Under the pieces are notes generated by a model. The model was not told the origin of the DNA. It ran no database searches and saw nothing but the letters and a program-made list of their open reading frames with translations. The position numbers were made by a program, and so were the translations under genes. DNA of 43,651 bases from Sphingobium quisquiliarum P25 (GTDB lineage: Bacteria; Pseudomonadota; Alphaproteobacteria; Sphingomonadales; Sphingomonadaceae): NCBI RefSeq assembly GCF_000445065.1, contig NZ_ATHO01000104.1:1-43651 (forward strand), read 5' to 3'. Positions 38,531-43,651 of this stretch are shown here, piece by piece (position 1 is the stretch's first letter; every line of letters begins with the position of its first letter).

Positions 38531-38578
38531 TCTCCGAGAGTGGTCTGCGCAGTTTTTTTCTCTGAGAGGGGTTTGCCC
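38531..38578 (+). repeat. Two direct 20-bp repeats in the leader of the Asn-rich lipoprotein gene
   Basis: TCTCCGAGAGTGGTCTGCGC (38531-38550) and TCTCTGAGAGGGGTTTGCCC (38559-38578) share 16 of 20 bases; the spacer is a T-run. The second copy's AGAGGGG is the probable ribosome site before the ATG at 38579. Confidence 0.6.
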
Positions 38579-38806
38579 ATGTCCAAGTCGATTGCTCTTT
38601 CGCTCGTTCTCGCCGCTTCGCTCGGTCTCGCCGCTTGCTCTGGCGGTTCGGAAAACGCCGCCAACGTTTCGGCCAATGCTTCGGAAAACGCCGCGAACGC
38701 TGCCGACAACGCGATGCTGGCTGCTGAGAACGCCGCCGCCAACGCTTCGAACGCTGCTGAAAACGCCAGCAACGTCGCTGCCAACGCTTCGGCGAACGCG
38801 ATGTAA
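38579..38806 (+). CDS. Small Asn/Ala-rich lipoprotein
   Basis: 75 residues. A lipoprotein signal peptide has lipobox GLAAC (Cys 20). The mature part is almost wholly Ala, Asn, Ser and Glu. Asn falls at 26, 29, 33, 37, 40, 44, 51, 55, 58, 62, 65, 69 and 73: steps of three and four, the a/d pattern of a heptad repeat. This predicts a long alanine coil with an Asn stripe, reminiscent in layout of Braun's lipoprotein but with no C-terminal Lys for peptidoglycan linkage. I know of no function. The ATG at 38579 has AGAGGGG upstream; a reading to 38402 is rejected. Confidence 0.86.
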   Translation: MSKSIALSLVLAASLGLAACSGGSENAANVSANASENAANAADNAMLAAENAAANASNAAENASNVAANASANAM

Positions 38807-38865
38807 TTTCCCTTTTCCCAAGGGAAATGTCGAAGGGGCCGCGCCGGTGACGGAGCGGCCCTTTT
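38806..38865 (+). terminator. Tandem hairpins and T-run after the Asn-rich lipoprotein gene
   Basis: The first hairpin ATTTCCCTT / AAGGGAAAT (38806-38814 / 38820-38828) begins at the last base of the stop codon. The second, AAGGGGCCGC / GCGGCCC (38833-38842 / 38855-38861), is followed by TTTTCTT and is a standard Rho-independent terminator with one bulged G. Confidence 0.85.
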
Positions 38866-38886
38866 CTTATGCGGAAAGGTCAGGCG

Positions 38887-39114
38887 ATGAGGATGATCGG
38901 CTTGGGGCCAGCGCTGCTGCTGCTTTTGTCCTTGGGCGGATGCGGTTCATCAGACGATGGCGATGCGAGCGGCCTTGCCCCCGGAGAGGCGCGCGCGCTT
39001 AACAACGCTGCGGCTGAACTGGACGCGCGCAACCATCCGCCGCAGGATGACGCGGGCATCAATCCCGCCGCCATGAGCGCGGCAAGGGCCAGGCGGGAGC
39101 AGACCGGCCCATGA
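38887..39114 (+). CDS. Small lipoprotein of unknown function
   Basis: 75 residues with a clear lipoprotein signal (MRMIGLGPALLLLLSLGGC, Cys about 19) and a hydrophilic mature part (GSSDDGDASGLAPGEARALNNAAAELDARN, then PPQDDAGINPA). No family is recognised; the ALNNAAAELDAR segment would be helical. The ATG at 38887 is preferred, with AAAGG seven bases upstream, over ATG 38869, which lies by the preceding terminator. The gene sits directly after that terminator, so it probably has its own weak promoter or depends on read-through. Confidence 0.68.
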   Translation: MRMIGLGPALLLLLSLGGCGSSDDGDASGLAPGEARALNNAAAELDARNHPPQDDAGINPAAMSAARARREQTGP

Positions 39115-39141
39115 AAAAGGGCCGCCCCGGAAGGCGGCCCT
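39114..39141 (-). terminator. Terminator shared by the small lipoprotein and glycine-zipper genes
   Basis: A perfect 9-bp stem AGGGCCGCC / GGCGGCCCT (39118-39126 / 39133-39141). On the minus strand it is followed by a T-run (plus-strand AAAAA at 39114-39118), making it a strong terminator for the glycine-zipper gene; on the plus strand CTTCATTT follows, so it works weakly for the lipoprotein too. Confidence 0.85.
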
Positions 39142-39169
39142 CTTCATTTGCCTGCCGTTGCAAAGCGGC

Positions 39170-39580
39170 TCAGCAATCCCGGTCGATCGCCCGGCCCGCC
39201 AGAGCGCCCACGCCCGCGCCGATGATGGCGCCGGTGGTGCCGTCTCCGCGACGGCCATAGCGGCCGCTGCCCTTGCCGACTTCATTGCCGAGCAGGCCAC
39301 CGGCGATCGCGCCGATGATCGTGCCGCCCGTGCCATTGTCGCGGCAGCGGTAACCGCCACGATAGCCGCGATAATAGTTGTTCCGGTAATAGCGGTCGCC
39401 ACGATCGCCGCGGTAATAATCGCCGCGATAACCGCGATAGCCACGGTCCCCGCGATAATAGTCGCCGCGTTCATAGCGGCCCCAGCCGTCGCGGGCCTGC
39501 GCCGGAGCGGCGGTGACGGCGAAGGAAGCCGCGCCCATGGCCAGCGCTGCCCCCATATTGATCAGAAACTTGGTCTTCAT
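39170..39580 (-). CDS. Glycine-zipper exported protein with RGDYYRG repeats
   Basis: 136 residues. The signal peptide ends near residue 29 (APAQARD). Residues about 30-80 are an Arg/Tyr/Gly/Asp low-complexity stretch with repeats of the type RGDYYRG and RGYRG. Residues about 84-130 are a glycine-zipper two-helix domain (GTIIGAIAGGLLGNEVG and GAIIGAGVGALAGRAID) of the RcnB/Rick-17kDa type, which inserts in membranes. Two cysteines (CRDN; the terminal Cys) could pair. The function is unknown; an envelope stress or surface role is a guess. The ATG at 39580 has GAGGAG six bases upstream. Confidence 0.85.
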   Translation of the reverse strand: MKTKFLINMGAALAMGAASFAVTAAPAQARDGWGRYERGDYYRGDRGYRGYRGDYYRGDRGDRYYRNNYYRGYRGGYRCRDNGTGGTIIGAIAGGLLGNEVGKGSGRYGRRGDGTTGAIIGAGVGALAGRAIDRDC

Positions 39581-39819
39581 GGCGTGCTCCTCGAAATATC
39601 CTTTTCGATGGCTGCTGCCATTGGGGCAACTGCATCGATTGAACCCCTTTTGCCCGATTCGCTTTGAGCCAAGCCTGAATGGGCGTGACAGCCGCCGTTA
39701 ATGCGCGTTTTTTGTTCCATTCGCCGCAGTTGAGCGAAAAGCAGCAGCGCCAAAGCGGCCCGCCGGGACAGGCAGTCATGAAGGTTGGTTCCGTCACCCG
39801 GAATGCCTATGGCGAAACG

Positions 39820-40806
39820 ATGCGCCGAATCCTGATCGTCCTGCTGCTCGCGATCCTGCTGTTACCGGCGCCGCACAAGAACAAGCCGGAGCTTTTCGGC
39901 CCCGGCCCCCTGCTGGTCAGGGTCCGTGCGCTTCCCTTGAGTTCCATAGACCCGTCCGTCAACCAGGTGGGCGCTCTCACCTATAAGGGCGGCTGGCAGC
40001 TCAGCAGCCCGCATCGCGGCTTTGGCGGCATTTCCTCGCTGATGATGGATGCGCACGGACAGGTACTGGCGCTCAGCGATTCAGGGACGCTGATGGGCTT
40101 TGCCGTGCGCCCCCGCCCGGACAACCGCCACCCGTTCATCGCTCCCCTGCCGGTGAGGGCCGAAGATCGCAGCCAGCCCTGGTGGGCATGGGATTCAGAA
40201 TCGCTCACCCATGATCCAGCGACGGACCGCTATTGGGTGGGATTCGAGATGCTCCAGAGGATATGCCGCTATGCGCCGGGCTTCGCGCGGGTGGAGGCGT
40301 GCCGGACCTGGCCGGACATAGAGGCGTGGCCTGAAACCGGATCGATCGAGTCCATGGCCCGCCTGCCCGATGGCCGCTTCCTGGTGATAGCGGAGATGGG
40401 CATGACGAGCGATGGAAGCCACGACACGCTGCTGTTCAGCGGCGATCCGGCCGATGAAGCGACGCCCGCCCCCATTCACCTGCGCTATGCGCCGCCGCGC
40501 GGATACCGGCCGACCGATCTTGTCGCGCTCGATGAGCGCCGCCTGCTCGTGCTCAACCGCAGGGTGACGTTGCAGAATCTCTTCACGGCGACGCTCGCCA
40601 TAGTGGAACTGCCCGCATCGCCGCGCGCGGGCGACAGGTTGAAGGCGCGGACGCTGGCGCAGCTTGCGCCGCCGCTGCTGGCCGACAATTTCGAAGGGGT
40701 GGCGCTCAGCCGGGAACAGGGCCAGACCATGGTGTGGATCGTGTCCGACGATAACCACGAATTTTTCCAGCGCACCTTGCTGCTGAAATTCGCGCTGCGC
40801 CTCTGA
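39820..40806 (+). CDS. Exported esterase-like protein of the phytase-like family
   Basis: 328 residues. A hydrophobic N-terminal segment (MRRILIVLLLAILLLPAP) is followed by a predicted beta-propeller: GFGGISSLMMDAHGQVLALSDSG, WWAWDSESLTHDPATDRYWVGFE, SIESMARLPDGRFLVIAE, YRPTDLVALDERRLLVLNRR and DNFEGVALSREQGQTMVWIVSDDN. This order of DG/NFEG-type strands matches the phytase-like (esterase-like activity of phytase) family. I start at ATG 39820; an ATG at 39778 would add 14 residues. The 239 bases upstream carry no other gene and are shared with the divergent glycine-zipper gene. Confidence 0.83.
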   Translation: MRRILIVLLLAILLLPAPHKNKPELFGPGPLLVRVRALPLSSIDPSVNQVGALTYKGGWQLSSPHRGFGGISSLMMDAHGQVLALSDSGTLMGFAVRPRPDNRHPFIAPLPVRAEDRSQPWWAWDSESLTHDPATDRYWVGFEMLQRICRYAPGFARVEACRTWPDIEAWPETGSIESMARLPDGRFLVIAEMGMTSDGSHDTLLFSGDPADEATPAPIHLRYAPPRGYRPTDLVALDERRLLVLNRRVTLQNLFTATLAIVELPASPRAGDRLKARTLAQLAPPLLADNFEGVALSREQGQTMVWIVSDDNHEFFQRTLLLKFALRL

Positions 40807-40824
40807 TCCCCGCGCGCTGAACGC

Positions 40825-40852
40825 AAAAAAGCGGCCCGTTGCCAGGCCGCTT
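40825..40852 (-). terminator. Rho-independent terminator of rpmB
   Basis: The stem AAGCGGCC / GGCCGCTT (40829-40836 / 40845-40852) has an eight-base loop; read on the minus strand it ends in TTTTTT (plus AAAAAA at 40825-40830). It sits 26 bases after the rpmB stop, in the right orientation. Confidence 0.9.
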
Positions 40853-40877
40853 CATGCCGAAACGAATCGAGCGGAAA

Positions 40878-41171
40878 TCAGGCGGCTGCGGCGGCCTGCT
40901 TCTTCGCAATGTCGCGCTTCAGGCGGCGCGCCTTGAGCGACAGCTTGTCGTCGCTGGTCTTCAGCAGCCAGTTGTCGAGGCCGCCATTATGTTCCACCGA
41001 ACGCAGGCCATGGGTCGAAACCCGCAGCTTCACCGTGGTTTCAAGCGTTTCGGAGATGAGCGACACGTTCTGCAAGTTGGGCAGGAACACACGCTTGGTC
41101 TTGTTATTGGCGTGGGACACGTTGTGACCCACCTGGCGGCCCTTGCCGGTCAACTCGCAGATGCGCGACAT
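40878..41171 (-). CDS. rpmB: 50S ribosomal protein L28
   Basis: 97 residues. The start [27 protein letters not shown], then FLPNLQ and [24 protein letters not shown], match L28 across bacteria, with an Ala-rich basic tail ([16 protein letters not shown]). The single Cys in RICELTGK is not part of a zinc ribbon, so this is the C-minus form. The ATG at 41171 is used rather than the TTG at 41177. It has its own promoter and terminator. Confidence 0.97.
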   Translation of the reverse strand: MSRICELTGKGRQVGHNVSHANNKTKRVFLPNLQNVSLISETLETTVKLRVSTHGLRSVEHNGGLDNWLLKTSDDKLSLKARRLKRDIAKKQAAAAA

Positions 41172-41214
41172 AGTCAATCAACCTTGTAATGCATGATCGT
41201 TCGGAAAGCGGCGC

Positions 41215-41242
41215 GGATAACGGGAATCCCCCGCGCCGTCAA
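41215..41242 (-). promoter_or_regulatory. Probable rpmB promoter
   Basis: On the minus strand TTGACG (41242-41237), a 16-base spacer and TTATCC (41220-41215), about 44 bases before the rpmB ATG, with AAGG in the leader. The -10 is a modest match. Confidence 0.45.
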
Positions 41243-41326
41243 CCCGGCAGAGGAGCGCATGGATCAGCTCGCGCAACCCTTTCGCCGGACGGGGCGTTTG
41301 GCATCCATATCCCTAAGGAGGGCGAA

Positions 41327-41548
41327 ATGCGACTCATTGGTGGCCTGTTGCTGATCGTGCTGCTGGTCCTTGCCGCCGGCATCGTCACCGGCTTCATCAA
41401 CCTGGAACAGACGCAGAGGGGCAGCTTGCCCAAGATCGCCGTGGAAGGCGGCACCCTGCCCAAATATGAGGCGAACGTCGCCAAGGTGGAGGTCGGATCG
41501 CGCAACGAGACGGTCGAGGTGCCCACCGTCGACGTGAAGAAACCCTGA
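41327..41548 (+). CDS. Small single-span membrane protein
   Basis: 73 residues. One N-terminal membrane helix (IGGLLLIVLLVLAAGIVTGFI) is followed by a soluble tail with charge and Val repeats ending in VEVPTVDVKKP. A textbook AGGAGG site (41316-41321) precedes the ATG at 41327. No family recognised; the N-in orientation with an exported tail is likely. It stands between rpmB (divergent) and tadA (38 bases downstream), possibly co-transcribed with tadA. Confidence 0.82.
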   Translation: MRLIGGLLLIVLLVLAAGIVTGFINLEQTQRGSLPKIAVEGGTLPKYEANVAKVEVGSRNETVEVPTVDVKKP

Positions 41549-41586
41549 CCTTTTCGCCATAGCCCATCATCCTGTAAGGGACGGCC

Positions 41587-42045
41587 ATGACGCCGCCCTT
41601 CCCCCTTCCCCTGCCCATGCGCCGCGCGCTTGACCTGGCGCGCGCGGCGGAGGCCGCGGGGGAGGTGCCGATCGGCGCCGTAGTGACGCTGGACGGCCGT
41701 ATCATCGGCGAGGGCGAGAATCGCAACCGGCGCGACAATGATCCGACCGCCCATGCGGAAATCGTCGCCCTGCGCGCCGCCGCCACGCTGCTGGGCGACT
41801 TCCGCCTGACCGGGTGCGACCTGTGGGTGACGCTGGAGCCGTGTCCCATGTGCGCGGGCGCGATTTCCCATGCGCGCATTGCCCGCCTCTATTACGCAGC
41901 CGCCGATCCCAAGGGCGGCGCGATCGAGCAAGGGCCGCGCCTGTACGCGCAGCCCCAATGCCTGCACCGGCCGGACGTCTATGGCGGCATTGGCGGGAAG
42001 GAAGCCTCAGCGCTGCTGCGGGGCTTTTTCGCCGCCCGCCGCTGA
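41587..42045 (+). CDS. tadA: tRNA-specific adenosine deaminase
   Basis: Converts A34 to inosine in the tRNA-Arg(ACG) wobble position. 152 residues with the zinc deaminase motifs HAEI (catalytic Glu) and PCPMCAGAI (two zinc Cys), GEVPIGAVV at the start and the C-terminal GPRLYAQPQCLHRPDVYGG block characteristic of TadA rather than cytosine deaminases. The ATG at 41587 has AAGGGAC upstream. The last 39 bases overlap the convergent membrane-protein gene on the other strand. Confidence 0.95.
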   Translation: MTPPFPLPLPMRRALDLARAAEAAGEVPIGAVVTLDGRIIGEGENRNRRDNDPTAHAEIVALRAAATLLGDFRLTGCDLWVTLEPCPMCAGAISHARIARLYYAAADPKGGAIEQGPRLYAQPQCLHRPDVYGGIGGKEASALLRGFFAARR

Positions 42046-43651
42046 ATAATCGATGCGGTAAAGCGTGTAGGGCAAGGTCAGGCCCGTGCGCAGGGGCACG
42101 GGTTTCAGCCAGCCGGGCACTTCGCCCCGCATCAGTCCGGCATAGAAGCCCTGGGGGCTGCGCGCCTGATAGACGGTGCCTTCGGGGAAGCCGGGGCAGA
42201 TCAGCAGATAGGTTGCATGATGCCGCGCCGCGATCGGGCGGAAGGCGGCGGGGGGGCCGTCAAAGGCGTGATGGACGTCCAATATCACCTTGCCGTTGCG
42301 GTGATAGGGGCCAGCGATCGCGCTGTGATGCGTGGTCGCGATCAGGCGAGGGCCAAGGTCCACCATGGTGAAGATGGTGGCGGGGGGCAGTTGATCCAGC
42401 ACTTTCAGGACAGGCAGGCTGCGGCAACGGGCATTGGCCTTGTTGATGACCTTGTGCCGGGCCGCCAGCGATGCCCGCTGGGGCTTGGCCGCCTCGCCCG
42501 TGCTGCTGGCCCAGAGCTGGTTGAGTTGCGGATAAAGCGGCGTCGCGAAGGCGGCCACGGTCAGGATCGCGGCCCCCGCGATGCCCAGAATGCGCGCGAG
42601 CGGGCGGCCGGTGAAGATCATCCCGATCACGCGATGCGCGGCCCAGGCGGCGGCCGGGATGGCGAGCAGTTGCGCCGCCGGACCCGCCCGAAGCTGCCAG
42701 AACAGCAGCGCCGTGGAAAAGAGCATCATCAGCCCGATCGTGGTCCATGCCCAGCGTCTGTCGCTGTCGCGGCGCGACTCCCACACGCCCCAGATCAGGC
42801 CCAGAAGCCCCGCCAGCGGGATCGCCATCAGCGGCACCACCATGTTGCGCGCCTGCGCGGTGATGGGCTTTGCCTCGCGGATGTTGGACAGCCAGAGCCT
42901 CTCCAGCTCCGGCGAAATCTGATAGGCGCCCGACAGGCATTGCGGCCAGTTGAGCCAGGCGAAGGCGGCGACCGCTGCCCCCACCAGCAGGCCCGCGCCA
43001 AGACGGCTTTGCCAGTTGCGCAGCGGCAGCAGGGCCAGCAGCGTCATGCCCGCCGCCACCGCGCCGAAAATGGCGACCCAGATGGGCGAGAGCGCGTCGC
43101 ACACCATCTGCCGGTTGGCATAGCTGGCGAACAGCAGGAACAGGATGGACACGCCGCCGCCCAGGCTCAGCGCATAGGGCAGCATCCGCCGCCCCGCCCC
43201 TTCCTTGAACACCCAGCGCAGCGCGATCAGCGCCCCGCCCGCCGCCAGATAGACGATCATTTCCATGCCGATCGCGATCGACAGCGCGCTGCTCAACCCC
43301 GCGACGATCCCGCCGCGCAGCCATTTGCGATCGACAAGGCCAGCCAGCATCAGCACCGCGAGGGCAAGCTGCCAGCCATGATGATCGACCCGCATGGGCA
43401 TGAACATGCTGATGCCCATCTGCGCCGCGAAGGGGGCGAGCGCCGCCAATATCCAGCCATTGCCGCCCGCCAGCCTGCGGCCGATGAAGCCGAGGCCAAG
43501 CATCAGCGGCAGCAGCGGGAGCAAGGGCGCGATGCCGCAGGCGATCCGATCCGCCTGCCCCTGATCCATGAAGGCGCGGAAGAACAGCATCAGCCCGGCC
43601 AGCGGCAGGTCGACCAGCCGCGACCAGTGGATGTCGAACCCGGCGGGCGGG
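42007..43651 (-). CDS. Large polytopic membrane protein, 5' end off window (GT-C-like)
   Basis: The frame is open from the right window edge to TGA at 42009-42007, about 548 residues shown. Upstream of the ATG at 43590 the reading continues GFDIHWSRLVDLPLAGL, so 43590 is not the start. There are at least ten hydrophobic segments to about residue 390, then a soluble C-terminal domain (ATIFTMVDLGPRLIATTHHSAIAGPYHRN, VYQARSPQGFYAGLM). The D-x-H-W near the N-terminus, the membrane bundle and soluble end resemble GT-C glycosyltransferases such as Stt3/PMT types, but this is a shape argument. It overlaps tadA tail-to-tail by 39 bases. Confidence 0.78.
   Translation of the reverse strand, partial: PPAGFDIHWSRLVDLPLAGLMLFFRAFMDQGQADRIACGIAPLLPLLPLMLGLGFIGRRLAGGNGWILAALAPFAAQMGISMFMPMRVDHHGWQLALAVLMLAGLVDRKWLRGGIVAGLSSALSIAIGMEMIVYLAAGGALIALRWVFKEGAGRRMLPYALSLGGGVSILFLLFASYANRQMVCDALSPIWVAIFGAVAAGMTLLALLPLRNWQSRLGAGLLVGAAVAAFAWLNWPQCLSGAYQISPELERLWLSNIREAKPITAQARNMVVPLMAIPLAGLLGLIWGVWESRRDSDRRWAWTTIGLMMLFSTALLFWQLRAGPAAQLLAIPAAAWAAHRVIGMIFTGRPLARILGIAGAAILTVAAFATPLYPQLNQLWASSTGEAAKPQRASLAARHKVINKANARCRSLPVLKVLDQLPPATIFTMVDLGPRLIATTHHSAIAGPYHRNGKVILDVHHAFDGPPAAFRPIAARHHATYLLICPGFPEGTVYQARSPQGFYAGLMRGEVPGWLKPVPLRTGLTLPYTLYRIDYSAAGGEKAPQQR

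Noticed and set aside
39679..39819. Longer N-terminus for the phytase-like protein
   Set aside because: The added residues (MGVTAAVNARFLFHSPQ...) precede the signal segment and have no ribosome site; the hydrophobic start at 39820 is more sensible.

Overview
The window reads as chromosomal DNA of a sphingomonad (Alphaproteobacteria, Sphingomonadales; Sphingobium/Sphingomonas-like). This is inferred from the high GC content, the TonB-dependent receptor and MipA/OmpV outer-membrane proteins, the hdaA-ppk1-ppx block, the two-part methionine synthase behind an ArsR-methyltransferase gene, and intergenic palindromes with CCGTTCG...CGAACGG ends. Most genes are housekeeping. I see no prophage, integron, CRISPR array, rRNA or tRNA.

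Layout. 1-3558 (minus): argH, an LptM-like lipoprotein, lysA and a siroheme-synthase N-terminal protein cut by the window edge. 3575-7121 (plus): a TlpA-type lipoprotein and a TonB-dependent receptor. 7223-12032 (minus): a Trm112-like protein, a LON-domain protein and a CnoX-like thioredoxin; MipA/OmpV; a DUF2141 protein with a fatty-acid-hydroxylase-family enzyme; pheA. 12219-16049: membrane cytochrome c, a CNNM/CorC transporter, an OmpA-type lipoprotein and MarC. 15432-18240 (minus): yggT, yggU, folD, an NTF2-like exported protein and marC, tightly packed; then argB. 19383-24912 (minus): a DUF2066-like protein, hdaA, ppk1 and ppx, divergent from purM and purN (25119-27308).

27374-32501: an ABC ATPase, a degenerate DUF559 endonuclease gene bracketed by inverted copies of a G/C-rich palindrome, nadB, an alpha/beta hydrolase and a class-A-like serine beta-lactamase-fold lipoprotein. 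32610-38374 (minus): ArsR-methyltransferase, metF, metH (homocysteine part) and metH (folate/B12/reactivation part), an apparent methionine regulon with an operator-like palindrome inside its promoter. 38579-43651: an Asn-striped alanine-rich lipoprotein, a small lipoprotein, a glycine-zipper protein, a phytase-like esterase, rpmB, a small membrane protein, tadA and a large polytopic membrane protein cut by the right edge.

Best candidates for something new: (1) the 28301-28718 unit, where inverted palindromic repeats enclose a DUF559 nuclease ORF whose start and stop codons lie at or in the repeats; (2) the ArsR-methyltransferase promoter, whose palindrome sits between -35 and -10 and whose predicted transcript is leaderless; (3) a PurN-YjbR/MmcQ fusion; (4) the Asn-heptad alanine-coil lipoprotein; (5) a lipoprotein matching class A beta-lactamase spacing but with Gln at Ambler 170 and about 37 extra residues before KTG. 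Homology calls were made by eye from motifs; no database search was run.
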